A program made the translations under genes and the position numbers. A model generated the notes under the pieces. It saw nothing but the letters and a program-made list of their open reading frames with translations. It did no database searches and was not told where the DNA came from. Positions 17,805 to 26,764 of a stretch of 64,000 nt of DNA are shown here, piece by piece. Source of the stretch: Calditrichia bacterium. Its GTDB lineage: Bacteria; Calditrichota; Calditrichia; RBG-13-44-9; J075. The stretch lies in contig JANQQU010000043.1 in the NCBI GenBank assembly GCA_028284905.1, positions 62,001 through 126,000 of the forward strand. Reading direction: 5' to 3'. Positions within the stretch are counted from its first letter, which is position 1. Every line of letters starts with the position of its first letter.

Positions 17805-18944
17805 ATGCGTTATTTACTGTTTACGGTTACTGTTTTAATGTTTGTTTCTGTTTCACTGTTTGGGCAAGGCAATCGGATTGAGAGCAACTCTGTCCAACTT
17901 TACCGGGAAGGATTGTTCTTAGGGGGAGGCGTTGGATTCGGTGCCGAAATGGAAGCCGCTGAAATCCTTCGCAACAATCCCGCATCTGCTGCAAATTATA
18001 GCAGTCTTACCTGGGGATTAACCACCCAATTTCAAAGCGACGCCGATTTACCACTTGGTTTTGGCGATATAACTATTAATCACCAAAATGGTTTGCTGCC
18101 GCTTGCTTTGGGCATAACTGCTTCGCGGGGAAACCTTTCGTTTGGAGGTGGCTTTTATCGAAAATATTCCCATGATGTAGATTTGGGGGAAATTCCGATA
18201 ACAACACCAATTAATCCCGATGGTTCTCCCGGTGATACTTATCGCCCGATTTTACAAGCCAATATCCATCGCGCAGCGCTTTTTTCCGCATTTACTCTAA
18301 ACCGGAAACCGGCATCTCCTTTTCAGCTAACAATGGCTGTGCAGGCCCAGTTTGATAATCTGCGGGTTAAAGAGACCATTCCCAATGCGGAAGCAACTGT
18401 AAACGAGTGGGTTAGCACTTTCAAGCTTGCTGCTTTGGTAAAGCTTTTAGAAAGAGTTACGCTGGGATTAACCTATGATTTTGGCAATGAATTTGACGGG
18501 GAATTAACCGTCGAAGGTGAATTGTTAGTTATCGATCCGGAAAACGGACTGGGAAATACAACGCCGTTTCTTCAGGAGTTCCCGGATGAACTCAGTGCAT
18601 CATTAAAATTACAGTTGTCGAACATATTTGCCCTTAGTGGTAATCTGCAAAAAATATTCTGGAATCAACTAACCAATTACGGTGAGAATAAATACCATTA
18701 TGATGTTTCCCTGCTGGCATCTCCATCAGCCGTTTGGGACTTTATTGGTGGATTATATCTGCGGGAACGCATTTCCGGCACGGGCATAGTTTTCGAGGAG
18801 TCAACGGTCTACTATGGCTTTTTAGGAGTGCGTCGCAGTCTTGGCAATTTTACCCTAAGTGCCACATACGCGGATAGCCATTTGACCAAAGAAGATTTTT
18901 TCGGACAACGGCTACTGCGACTGGGCGTTTCTCACCGCTTATAA
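17805..18944 (+). CDS. Predicted outer membrane beta-barrel protein
   Basis: The product has 379 residues with a signal peptide ending in SVSLFGQ. The mature part (GGGVGFGAEMEAAEILRNNPASAANYSSLTWGL) resembles the start of FadL/OmpP1-like or PorV-like proteins, with the NPA box, and is followed by alternating beta strands and a C-terminus LGVSHRL. It may be a transporter for hydrophobic compounds or a structural barrel; the sequence does not decide. GGGGG (17791-17795) precedes the ATG. It closes the run of envelope genes that starts at 9724. Confidence 0.7.
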   Translation: MRYLLFTVTVLMFVSVSLFGQGNRIESNSVQLYREGLFLGGGVGFGAEMEAAEILRNNPASAANYSSLTWGLTTQFQSDADLPLGFGDITINHQNGLLPLALGITASRGNLSFGGGFYRKYSHDVDLGEIPITTPINPDGSPGDTYRPILQANIHRAALFSAFTLNRKPASPFQLTMAVQAQFDNLRVKETIPNAEATVNEWVSTFKLAALVKLLERVTLGLTYDFGNEFDGELTVEGELLVIDPENGLGNTTPFLQEFPDELSASLKLQLSNIFALSGNLQKIFWNQLTNYGENKYHYDVSLLASPSAVWDFIGGLYLRERISGTGIVFEESTVYYGFLGVRRSLGNFTLSATYADSHLTKEDFFGQRLLRLGVSHRL

Positions 18945-18967
18945 CCTTCTGAAGATAGTGAAATTCG

Positions 18968-19837
18968 ATGAAAGTATTACTTACCGGTGCATCCGGCTTC
19001 CTCGGTCGTCATTTGCTGGATGCAGCGCCTCCGGCAGCGAATATTCTTGCCCAGTCCCGCCGGGCTTTATCGTTGCCATCAATTCAAGCACTTCCTTTCG
19101 ATTTAACTTCTGAAAATTGGCTGCCGCATTTGCCAACGGACATTGATCTCATTATCCATACTGCTGCCGAAAGCAATCCCAATCGCTGTGAACAGCAGCC
19201 TGCCATTGCAGAAGCAATCAACTATCAAGCAACCGTTCGCCTGGCAGATTTCGCCCGGGATATCGACGCACGTTTCATTTTTACCGCGACAGACCTTATC
19301 TTTGATGGTGAAAAGGGGAATTATAACGAGTTAGATAAACCTGCGCCGGTAAATTTTTACGGAAAAACCAAAATGCGGGCCGAAGAATATCTGCTGGCAA
19401 ACCATCCGGATGCGGTAAGTATTCGCTGTGCATTAATTTTTGGAAAACCGCATGATAATCGAATGACTTTTTCCGCCCAGGTGGTTGCGCAATTACAAGC
19501 TGGTCAACCGGTAAACTTGTTTACGGATGAATACCGCACCCCGGTTTTAGTGAATGACCTCGCAGCTGCAATCTGGGAGTTAAGCGAACTGGACTTTACC
19601 GGTCCTCTGAATATTGGCGGCAGTCAGCGATTGTCTCGCTACGAAATGGGCGAAATTGTTTGCAATTGCCTCAATCTGCCGAGCGATCTGCTCCAGGCAA
19701 AGTTGACGACAGATGTGATACTGCCGGCAAAACGGCCGCGCGATTGCTCCATGGATATTTCCCGGGCAAAAGAATTATTGAAAACACCGCTTCGATCCTA
19801 CGAATCCGCTATGGTAGTAGTGTTGGGCTTAGTATAA
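18968..19837 (+). CDS. RmlD-type NAD(P)-dependent sugar-nucleotide reductase
   Basis: This is an extended short-chain dehydrogenase of 289 residues, in the family of dTDP-4-dehydrorhamnose reductase. The Rossmann motif GASGFLGRHLL occupies residues 7-17, and the catalytic YxxxK is YGKTK within VNFYGKTKMRAEEYL. DLIFDGEKGNY before it and RTPVLVNDLAAAIWEL after it are typical of RmlD. No other rhamnose genes are near, so the true substrate is open; it may act on another nucleotide sugar or a sugar-like cofactor precursor. The CoA-transferase gene starts 21 bases downstream. Confidence 0.85.
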   Translation: MKVLLTGASGFLGRHLLDAAPPAANILAQSRRALSLPSIQALPFDLTSENWLPHLPTDIDLIIHTAAESNPNRCEQQPAIAEAINYQATVRLADFARDIDARFIFTATDLIFDGEKGNYNELDKPAPVNFYGKTKMRAEEYLLANHPDAVSIRCALIFGKPHDNRMTFSAQVVAQLQAGQPVNLFTDEYRTPVLVNDLAAAIWELSELDFTGPLNIGGSQRLSRYEMGEIVCNCLNLPSDLLQAKLTTDVILPAKRPRDCSMDISRAKELLKTPLRSYESAMVVVLGLV

Positions 19838-19858
19838 ATTTAAAATCTAAAGTGAATT

Positions 19859-20989
19859 ATGTTCGAGAAATTAATCGTACTGGAATTAGCCAGTGTGTTG
19901 GCTGGACCAGCAGTGGGCATGTTTTTCGCCGAGCTGGGTGCCACGGTGATTAAAGTGGAAAACCCGGCAAGTGGCGGGGATGTGACCCGCAGCTGGAAAT
20001 TACCTGCAGAGTCAAGCGAGAGTGATATCTCTGCCTATTTCTCCGCGGTGAATTGGGGAAAGCGGTCAATTGCATTAAATGTGGCAGCGCCGGAAAATCG
20101 CCCCTTGTTGGAGAAATTGATTCGTAGGGCTGATATCGTTATTGTCAGCTATAAACCCGGCGATGCGGAAAAATTCCGGCTCGATTACGAGATGCTGCGC
20201 GCAATTAACCCGGAAATTATCTATGGGCATATCACCGGATACGGAAAGGAAGATCCGCGGGTGGGATATGACGCTATTTTGCAAGGTGCCTGCGGGTTTG
20301 TATACATGAATGGGGAGCCGGACGGACCACCGGTGAAAATGCCGGTAGCGCTGATAGATTTACTCGCTGCGCATCAGTTAAAAGAAGGTTTGCTGGTCGC
20401 GCTAATTAAGCGATTGCAAACCGGAGAAGGCGGTTATGTGCATACCTCGTTGGCCGCTTCCGGCATCGCTTCCCTGGCAAATCAGGCGACGAACTGGCTG
20501 GTGGCAGGACATGTGCCTCAGCGGATGGGATCGGAACATCCCAATATCGTCCCCTATGGCAGTATTTACCGAACAGCGGATGCAAAAGAAATAATGCTTG
20601 GTGTCGGTAGCGATGTTCAATTCCGGAAACTTTGCACGATTTTGGAATGCCCCGAGATTGCACAGGATCAGCAATATCAAACAAATCCGCAGCGGGTAAA
20701 AAATCGCGAGGCATTAAATAAGATTTTAGCTGAAAAAATTAAGAAATTAAAGCGGGATGAACTGATGGCAAAGCTTGATGCGGAACGAATTCCCGCCGGT
20801 GGCATCCTGCCGATGCCGGAGGTCTTTCAACAAGCAGCTGGAAAAGAACAATTACTGCATTCAGCTGACATAACCGGCTTGCGAACTATTTCATTTCGTT
20901 TGAATAATCTGCCAATGCCGGCAGATTTAACCCCGCCCCCTGCTTTAAACCAGGATGCCGAAAAGATACTGAATGAGTTGCTGGACTAA
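19859..20989 (+). CDS. CaiB/BaiF family CoA-transferase
   Basis: Family III CoA-transferases move CoA between carboxylic acids through an aspartyl thioester. The 376-residue product begins with LELASVLAGPAVGMFFAELGATVIKVENP and has VNWGKRSIALNV and IVSYKPGDAEKF, all standard for the family. The candidate catalytic aspartate is in PVALIDLLAAHQL. It is somewhat shorter than the usual 390-400 residues. The substrate cannot be told. The start ATG at 19859 lies 21 bases after the reductase gene stop and has only a weak Shine-Dalgarno sequence. Confidence 0.9.
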   Translation: MFEKLIVLELASVLAGPAVGMFFAELGATVIKVENPASGGDVTRSWKLPAESSESDISAYFSAVNWGKRSIALNVAAPENRPLLEKLIRRADIVIVSYKPGDAEKFRLDYEMLRAINPEIIYGHITGYGKEDPRVGYDAILQGACGFVYMNGEPDGPPVKMPVALIDLLAAHQLKEGLLVALIKRLQTGEGGYVHTSLAASGIASLANQATNWLVAGHVPQRMGSEHPNIVPYGSIYRTADAKEIMLGVGSDVQFRKLCTILECPEIAQDQQYQTNPQRVKNREALNKILAEKIKKLKRDELMAKLDAERIPAGGILPMPEVFQQAAGKEQLLHSADITGLRTISFRLNNLPMPADLTPPPALNQDAEKILNELLD

Positions 20990-21034
20990 GCCCGCGATTT
21001 AGTAATAATAAATAGATAATATGATGAGGATGAA

Positions 21035-23449
21035 ATGAGGTCTTGGCGCGGACTGGTATTGCTTTTCTTGCTGCTTTTGTTTTTCGGTGGTATTTATGGC
21101 TATCTCACTTTAAATCGTTTTGAAACCAGCGGTAGTGTCAACCTTGCCGGGTTAAAGAATCCCGTTACCGTTGTTCGGGATGAAAAGGGAATGCCATATC
21201 TTTATGGGGATAGTCTTGAAGATCTTTTCCGGGCGCAGGGATATATCATCGCGCAGGACCGGCTGTTCCAGATGCATCTGACCCGGATGGTCGTCTTGGG
21301 ACGAATTTCCGAAGTTGTCGGTGCGGATGCTGTTGTGCTGGATACGCGCATGCGCACATTGGGATTTCATCGCCAGGCAGGTGAGCATCTGAAAATTTTG
21401 AACGATGAAACGATAAACTATCTCCGGCAATATGTTGCCGGCATTAATGCTTATATCAACGATGGGAAAGATTCTCACCCCCTGGAATTTACCCTGGGAG
21501 GCATTGCACTGGAGAATTGGGCGCCGGTAGACGTCGTAGCGATTATGTATTACATGGGATGGCGCTCTGCCGCAAATATGCAGACGGAAATTCTTTCCCA
21601 GATGATCATCGATAAGATCGGGATTGATAAATTTCAGGAAATAGCTCCAATTAACATCAATCCGGATGATCCGCCGGATTCCCTGCAGGTGGCAGCTTCA
21701 GAAGTTCATCTAAATACAAACATGCGCCCTCAGCTAGCTCGTTACGATTCAACATTGATGGGGTATTTTCACGAAGCGGCGCAGCATCAGGGAATTGGTA
21801 GTAATAACTGGATTAGTGGCAGTGAAATGTCTGCCGGTGGAAAGCCAATTGTTGCCAGCGATCCGCACCTGGATGCACGGATTTTACCCGGTGTTTTCTA
21901 TGCCTGCGGTATGATTTCTCCGGACTTTCGAACGGTTGGCGTAACGGTGCCGGGCATTCCCGGCTTGTTAATCGGCAGAAATGAATACCTGGCAAATGGG
22001 ATAACCAATGCCTATGGCGATGCCCAGGATCTTTATCTCGAGACGCTGGCTCCGGGACAGCCTGACCATTACCTGGAAAATGGCGAAGCGAAGCCTTTCG
22101 AGATTCGAAAAGAAACTTTGCGAGTAAAGGATAAAGAAGCGTCGAATGGTTACCGGGAAAAAGAAATTACTGTCAGGGCTACACCGCGCGGACCGGTTAT
22201 TTCCGGGGTTATGCCCAATCTGAAAACCAAGCGGGTGCTGACCGTACGCTGGGCCCCTTTTGAAAGTATGCAGCCTTCTTTAGGGTTTGAATATCTCTTG
22301 TTATCCAAATCTGCGGCGGAAGTTCGGGAGAAGCTTCGCATGGCCAGCACACTGCACGTCAACGTCACCTTCGCGGATATTGACGGCAATCTCGGCTGGC
22401 AAACCACGGGAAGGTTGCCAATACGCAGCACCGGCGAAAGCATCGCCCCGGTGGACGCGAATCTATACCCGAATAACTGGACCGGCTGGGTGCCTTATGA
22501 GGAAACGCCCGGACAGCTGGGCAGTGAAAAAGGCTGGATTGGCAATGCCAATAATAAGACGACCGCCTGGAATTATCCCTACTATTACTCATCATACTTT
22601 GCCTCATCATACCGCTATAAACGGTTGAAGGAATTGATGGCATTGCCCGGAAAAAAAACGGTTGATGATCATTGGCAGTATCAGCGTGATGAATTAAATG
22701 TGCTGGCAAGAAGTGTGGCACCATTGCTCGTTGAAACGTTAGAAAAACATCCGGAAACAGAAACACTAGCGAGAATAATGGCCGACTGGGATTACCTTGA
22801 TCGTATCGAGTCTCCCGCGCCGACAATCTTTCAAGCGACTTACCGCCATTTGGCAAAATTAACCTACGAAGATGAGCTGGGAGATACCCTGGCAGCCACC
22901 ATGCTGGATACCTGGTATTTCTGGCAGGAACGTTTTCAGAAAATGGTTACTGAGGGGGCATCTCCCTGGTTTGACCGACAGGATACGCCTGATCAGCAGG
23001 AGAATTTGGAAATGTTAATTTTGCTCGCCGGCAAAGCCGCCATCGAGGAGCTCCGTACTTCACTCGGTGAAAATCCCGGTGAGTGGCTTTGGGGAAAAGT
23101 GCATCAGATGACCTATACCAATCCGGCCCGGCGAAGCGGTATCGGCAAAGAATGGATGGGTGATGGGCCTTACCCGATGGGCGGGTCCGGAGAAACGCTC
23201 TATCGGGCGCTTTACAAGTTTAGTGACCCCGGCGAGATTGTCTTTTCCGCCGCGATGCGCATGGTTGCCGATCTTTCCGACCCGGATAAGGTGGTTGCAG
23301 TGCTTAATGGAGGCGAAAGCGCTCGATCCTTTCATCCTTATCAGAAAGATCAGATTCCCACCTATCACAGTGGGAAAAAAATCTATTGGTGGTTTAGCGA
23401 CGCCGCTATTCAAGCCAATAAAATGAGTGAGCTGCGCCTGATGCCCTGA
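21035..23449 (+). CDS. Penicillin acylase family protein
   Basis: This is an Ntn-hydrolase of 804 residues. These enzymes cut themselves into alpha and beta chains and hydrolyse amides such as penicillins or acyl-homoserine lactones. A hydrophobic N-terminal stretch (residues 7-25) is a signal peptide or anchor, so the enzyme is exported. The alpha part has VTVVRDEKGMPYLYGDS and RAQGYIIAQDRLFQM. The beta-chain nucleophile is S256 in GIGSNNWISG, followed by PIVASDPHL. Natural substrate unknown; quorum-signal acylation chemistry is possible but not shown. It follows the CoA-transferase by 45 bases. Confidence 0.92.
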   Translation: MRSWRGLVLLFLLLLFFGGIYGYLTLNRFETSGSVNLAGLKNPVTVVRDEKGMPYLYGDSLEDLFRAQGYIIAQDRLFQMHLTRMVVLGRISEVVGADAVVLDTRMRTLGFHRQAGEHLKILNDETINYLRQYVAGINAYINDGKDSHPLEFTLGGIALENWAPVDVVAIMYYMGWRSAANMQTEILSQMIIDKIGIDKFQEIAPININPDDPPDSLQVAASEVHLNTNMRPQLARYDSTLMGYFHEAAQHQGIGSNNWISGSEMSAGGKPIVASDPHLDARILPGVFYACGMISPDFRTVGVTVPGIPGLLIGRNEYLANGITNAYGDAQDLYLETLAPGQPDHYLENGEAKPFEIRKETLRVKDKEASNGYREKEITVRATPRGPVISGVMPNLKTKRVLTVRWAPFESMQPSLGFEYLLLSKSAAEVREKLRMASTLHVNVTFADIDGNLGWQTTGRLPIRSTGESIAPVDANLYPNNWTGWVPYEETPGQLGSEKGWIGNANNKTTAWNYPYYYSSYFASSYRYKRLKELMALPGKKTVDDHWQYQRDELNVLARSVAPLLVETLEKHPETETLARIMADWDYLDRIESPAPTIFQATYRHLAKLTYEDELGDTLAATMLDTWYFWQERFQKMVTEGASPWFDRQDTPDQQENLEMLILLAGKAAIEELRTSLGENPGEWLWGKVHQMTYTNPARRSGIGKEWMGDGPYPMGGSGETLYRALYKFSDPGEIVFSAAMRMVADLSDPDKVVAVLNGGESARSFHPYQKDQIPTYHSGKKIYWWFSDAAIQANKMSELRLMP

Positions 23450-23502
23450 ATAAGTAAAGCCGATAATATTTGAAAAGATATAATTCAGAGAAACCCCTTC
23501 CA

Positions 23503-24795
23503 ATGTCCGACATACAACCTGCAGTTATTCAGGAGAGTCGCCTGGTCTCCCGCTCACCAATCTATTATGGCTGGCTGATTATGGTGGTCGGCACCTTCGG
23601 CATGATTATGACCGCCCCGGGGCAAACTTATGCCGTTTCTATTTTCATCGAGTATTTCATTCATGACTTGAACTTGAGCCGCTCCCTGGTTAGCAGCATG
23701 TATACCGCCGGCACCCTGGTGGGTAGCTTGGTGTTGCCTTTTGTTGGCCGATTGATCGATCGAAGTGGCCCTCGGAAAACAATGAGTATTATTCTTGTTC
23801 TGTTTGGGGGCGCGTGCTTTTTTATGGGCATCGTGTTTAACGCCTGGATGCTCGCGGTTGGTTTTCTGTTCATTCGAATGCTTGGGCAGGGCAGCTTAAT
23901 GTTAGTCAGCAAACATGTAATCAATCAGTGGTGGGTAAAGCGGCGGGGCACCATAATGGGAATTTCCGGGATGATCGTTTCGCTGCTCGGCCTCGGAGGC
24001 TTTCCCGGGTTAATTAATTGGTTGATCCCGATTTATGGATGGCAGGCGACGTATATGATTCTCGGTATGATCCTCCTCGGCTTTATGCTGCCCCTGACGA
24101 TCATGTTAGTACGTGATCGCCCGGAGAATTACGGATTACTTCCAGACGGAGAAAAGTTGTCTGATAGCAATGAAAACGCTCAGCAAAAGCCCCGGGAGCA
24201 GCACTGGACGCTTCCGGAAGCCCGGACAACCGCTGCTTTTTGGGTGACCAGTGCAGGTGTTGCCACGATAGGCATGCTGTCTACGGCGTTATTTTTTCAC
24301 ATGGTTAGTATCTTTCAGGATAGTGGACTCAGTGCAAATACAGCTGCCTGGGTATACCTGCCAATTGCGGTGACAACCGCCCTGGTGAGTTTGGGCAGCG
24401 GCATTTTGGTGGATCGCATTCCACCGAATATCCTTCTGGCAATTGCCTTGTTTTTGCAGGCTCTTTCTTTGTGGATGGCGCAGTACCTAAGCAGCATTAC
24501 CATGGCAATCAGTTATGGTATTATTCTCGGCACAACGATGGCGTTGATGGCTACCGTGCACAGTGTTGCCTGGGCGAGTTATTTTGGGCGAAACTTTTTG
24601 GGAAGCATTTCGGGAATGGCGACGAGCATACTCATTGTCGGTTCTGCATTAGGACCAATGCCTTTTGGTATTGCCCGGGACCTTTTTGGCAACTATGCGC
24701 TCGTCTTGAATATTTCCGCATTTATCCCTTTTGCATTGGGGATTCTCAGCCTGTTTACGAAAAATCCGAATTTCCTTTACCGCCGATCCGCTTAA
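23503..24795 (+). CDS. MFS transporter, OFA/monocarboxylate-like
   Basis: The product has 430 residues with about 12 membrane segments. The start is taken at ATG 23503 (MSDIQPAVIQES); the frame reaches back to a TTG at 23470. The loop between helices 2 and 3 reads GRLIDRSGPRKTMS, the MFS signature, and LVSKHVINQWWVKRRGTIMGISG is typical of the oxalate/formate antiporter-like and monocarboxylate branches. The last helices end with a short basic tail. The transported compound is unknown; an organic acid would fit the family and the CoA-transferase nearby. Confidence 0.88.
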   Translation: MSDIQPAVIQESRLVSRSPIYYGWLIMVVGTFGMIMTAPGQTYAVSIFIEYFIHDLNLSRSLVSSMYTAGTLVGSLVLPFVGRLIDRSGPRKTMSIILVLFGGACFFMGIVFNAWMLAVGFLFIRMLGQGSLMLVSKHVINQWWVKRRGTIMGISGMIVSLLGLGGFPGLINWLIPIYGWQATYMILGMILLGFMLPLTIMLVRDRPENYGLLPDGEKLSDSNENAQQKPREQHWTLPEARTTAAFWVTSAGVATIGMLSTALFFHMVSIFQDSGLSANTAAWVYLPIAVTTALVSLGSGILVDRIPPNILLAIALFLQALSLWMAQYLSSITMAISYGIILGTTMALMATVHSVAWASYFGRNFLGSISGMATSILIVGSALGPMPFGIARDLFGNYALVLNISAFIPFALGILSLFTKNPNFLYRRSA

Positions 24796-24866
24796 TCAAT
24801 CGTAGTTTACTGCCGAATAAAACAATTTTATTAAAGTCCCCGTAAGCTGGGAAAAAGGACGCCGGT

Positions 24867-25661
24867 ATGAAATTTCAAAAACACGACCCTCATCCGTTTC
24901 TGCAATCCAGTATTGATAAACTCTGGACTTTAAAATCTGATGACCCCACCAGCCAGTATAGCGCGAGAAGCTATCCGGACGGATGCGTCACCATTATCTT
25001 TAACTATGGTGATCCGATCAATCTGACAATTGATGATCGGCCGATTCGCCAGGCGCCCGAAACTGCATATCTTTATGGCAACGTCACCCGGTATTTTCAA
25101 TTTGATCTGCAGGGCACCATAGATCTGATTAGCATTAACTTTAAACCGGGGAAAGTGTTTCCATTATTAAATTTACCCTTAAATGAATTTACCAACCTCG
25201 GCTGGGATTGCCGGGATTTATCTGCAGAAATCGGCGATGAGCTGTTTTCAAAACTGGGAGAATTGTCTTCCGATAATGCACGCATTCAGCAATTGGAAAA
25301 TTGGCTGTTAGGAAAATATGCCTGTGAATTGCTGCATGATCCGATAACGAATTTTGTCACCGGGCAAATATCGCTCACTCATGGTAATCTCAATATCGAA
25401 TCCCTGGCGGATAAAAGCGGTATATCACTTCGTCAGCTGGAACGAAAGTTTCGTCAGCAAGTTGGTATCAGTCCAAAAAGTCTGGGTAATATTATCCGCT
25501 TTCGCCGTATTCAGGATCTCTTGAAATCTTCTGCCAAACAAAGTTTACTGCACATTGCCTACGATCATGGATATTTTGATCATGCACATCTTACCCGGGA
25601 TTTTAAAAAATTTGCCGGTGTCACCCCCAGTTATTTTTCCCAATACCTGCCATATTTTTAA
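24867..25661 (+). CDS. AraC family transcriptional regulator
   Basis: The 264-residue protein has a C-terminal AraC-type double helix-turn-helix (residues about 165-260): LNIESLADKSGISLRQLERKFRQQVGISPKSL and LLHIAYDHGYFDHAHLTRDFKKFAGVTPSYF. The N-terminal half (SARSYPDGCVTIIFNYGDP) is of the DUF6597-like type often found with such regulators and may bind a ligand. The neighbours are an MFS transporter upstream and a CPBP protease downstream, either of which could be its target; no operator is obvious. Confidence 0.92.
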   Translation: MKFQKHDPHPFLQSSIDKLWTLKSDDPTSQYSARSYPDGCVTIIFNYGDPINLTIDDRPIRQAPETAYLYGNVTRYFQFDLQGTIDLISINFKPGKVFPLLNLPLNEFTNLGWDCRDLSAEIGDELFSKLGELSSDNARIQQLENWLLGKYACELLHDPITNFVTGQISLTHGNLNIESLADKSGISLRQLERKFRQQVGISPKSLGNIIRFRRIQDLLKSSAKQSLLHIAYDHGYFDHAHLTRDFKKFAGVTPSYFSQYLPYF

Positions 25662-25770
25662 ATAAATGTCGTTTTTTTACAAAGCAATTTTTTGCGATTG
25701 AAATAGATTGAATAAGTGCCGGGAATTTCCGTGCACGATTGATGTCTAAAAAATTGCAAGGAGTTTGCTT

Positions 25771-26670
25771 ATGTCGAAAGAAAACATCGCAGTTCAACCC
25801 GCTGAACCATCAACCTTTTCCAAATTATGGCAGCGCCTGCCATTGATTATCCGTGCATTAATCTCCGGTTTCATCGTGAACAGCATCGGCGTATTTAGCT
25901 GGATAGCCGTGTTGATGTTTGTGCCCGGCTATTGGGGGATTTTCCTGATGCCTATCTTGTTATTCCTTTACTGGCAATATTTTAGCGGTCGCTGGTGGCC
26001 GGGCAGGAGTGGGGATTATTGCCGAGAGGTCTTTCGTTCGCAAAAACTGAGTGCGGCAATGTGGGGATGGGGAATTAGCGCTGCGTTGCTGCTCGTTCTC
26101 GTTTTCCAATCCGCTTTTGTCGTAACTTTTCGTTTTATCGAATTTCCTGCGGAAAGTTTTACTGCTGCTTATAATCTGGATAATCTGCCAACCTCGCTGG
26201 TTTGGGTGGTCATCGTGCTGGCTGCTTTGGTTGCGGGCATTTGTGAGGAAACCGGCTTTCGGGGCTATATGCAGCAGCCATTGGAGAAAGCTTACGGTCC
26301 ATTTTGGTCAATCGTAATTGTCTCCACTGTTTTTGTGCTGGTGCATTTGCATCAAGCCTGGGCGCCGCCGGTGCTCATCCATATTTTTGCAGTGAGCGCT
26401 ATGGCGGGAGTGTTGGCGTATGCCAGTGGTTCGTTGCTACCGGGAATCATCGCCCATACAGTTCTGGATATCTTTAACTTCTCCTACTGGTGGTCCGATG
26501 TAGCCGGAAGTTATCAACAGCGGCCAATATCCGAAACCGGCGTTGATATGCACCTGATCCTCTGGAGTCTCGTTATGCTGGCTGGATTTATCGCTTTTGT
26601 TGTTGTGACGAGAAAAATAAACCAGGTCCGTCTAGAGGAGAAAAAGACAGCGTCAATGAGTGAAAATTGA
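25771..26670 (+). CDS. CPBP family intramembrane metalloprotease
   Basis: CPBP proteins are membrane-embedded glutamate-type proteases related to CAAX-processing Rce1. The product has 299 residues and about eight membrane helices. The catalytic motif EExxxR is EETGFRGYM, followed by the histidine segment VFVLVHLHQAW and IIAHTVLDIFNF near the end. GGAG upstream of ATG 25771 supports this start over the in-frame TTG at 25765. The N-terminus is a short polar stretch facing the cytoplasm. The target protein is unknown; some family members process bacteriocins or protect from them. Confidence 0.9.
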   Translation: MSKENIAVQPAEPSTFSKLWQRLPLIIRALISGFIVNSIGVFSWIAVLMFVPGYWGIFLMPILLFLYWQYFSGRWWPGRSGDYCREVFRSQKLSAAMWGWGISAALLLVLVFQSAFVVTFRFIEFPAESFTAAYNLDNLPTSLVWVVIVLAALVAGICEETGFRGYMQQPLEKAYGPFWSIVIVSTVFVLVHLHQAWAPPVLIHIFAVSAMAGVLAYASGSLLPGIIAHTVLDIFNFSYWWSDVAGSYQQRPISETGVDMHLILWSLVMLAGFIAFVVVTRKINQVRLEEKKTASMSEN

Positions 26671-26718
26671 ATATTGAATTCTACATGGCGCACAATTTTT
26701 GATATTTGATTTTTGTAT
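26666..26718. repeat. 7-bp word repeats before the giant gene
   Basis: Two stretches of 7-base words flank a 18-base spacer: ATTGAAT twice at 26666-26679 (overlapping the CPBP stop codon), and TTTGATA, TTTGATT, TTTGTAT at 26698-26718. Unlike the other word-repeat elements in the window, the two arms are not clearly complementary. It is listed as a weaker member of the group. Confidence 0.45.
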
Positions 26719-26721
26719 GTT

Positions 26722-26759
26722 GCCCTCTCATCCACCAACATCACATTAAGCGAGAGGGC
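26722..26759 (+). promoter_or_regulatory. Hairpin covering the ribosome-binding site of the giant gene
   Basis: GCCCTCTC at 26722-26729 is exactly complementary to GAGAGGGC at 26752-26759, with a 22-base loop. The right arm contains the only purine-rich ribosome-binding site (GAGAGGG), ending six bases before the ATG at 26765. If folded, the RNA would hide the site, so translation of the 2811-residue protein may be controlled by melting or by a factor binding the loop. Confidence 0.6.
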
Positions 26760-26764
26760 TTCCC

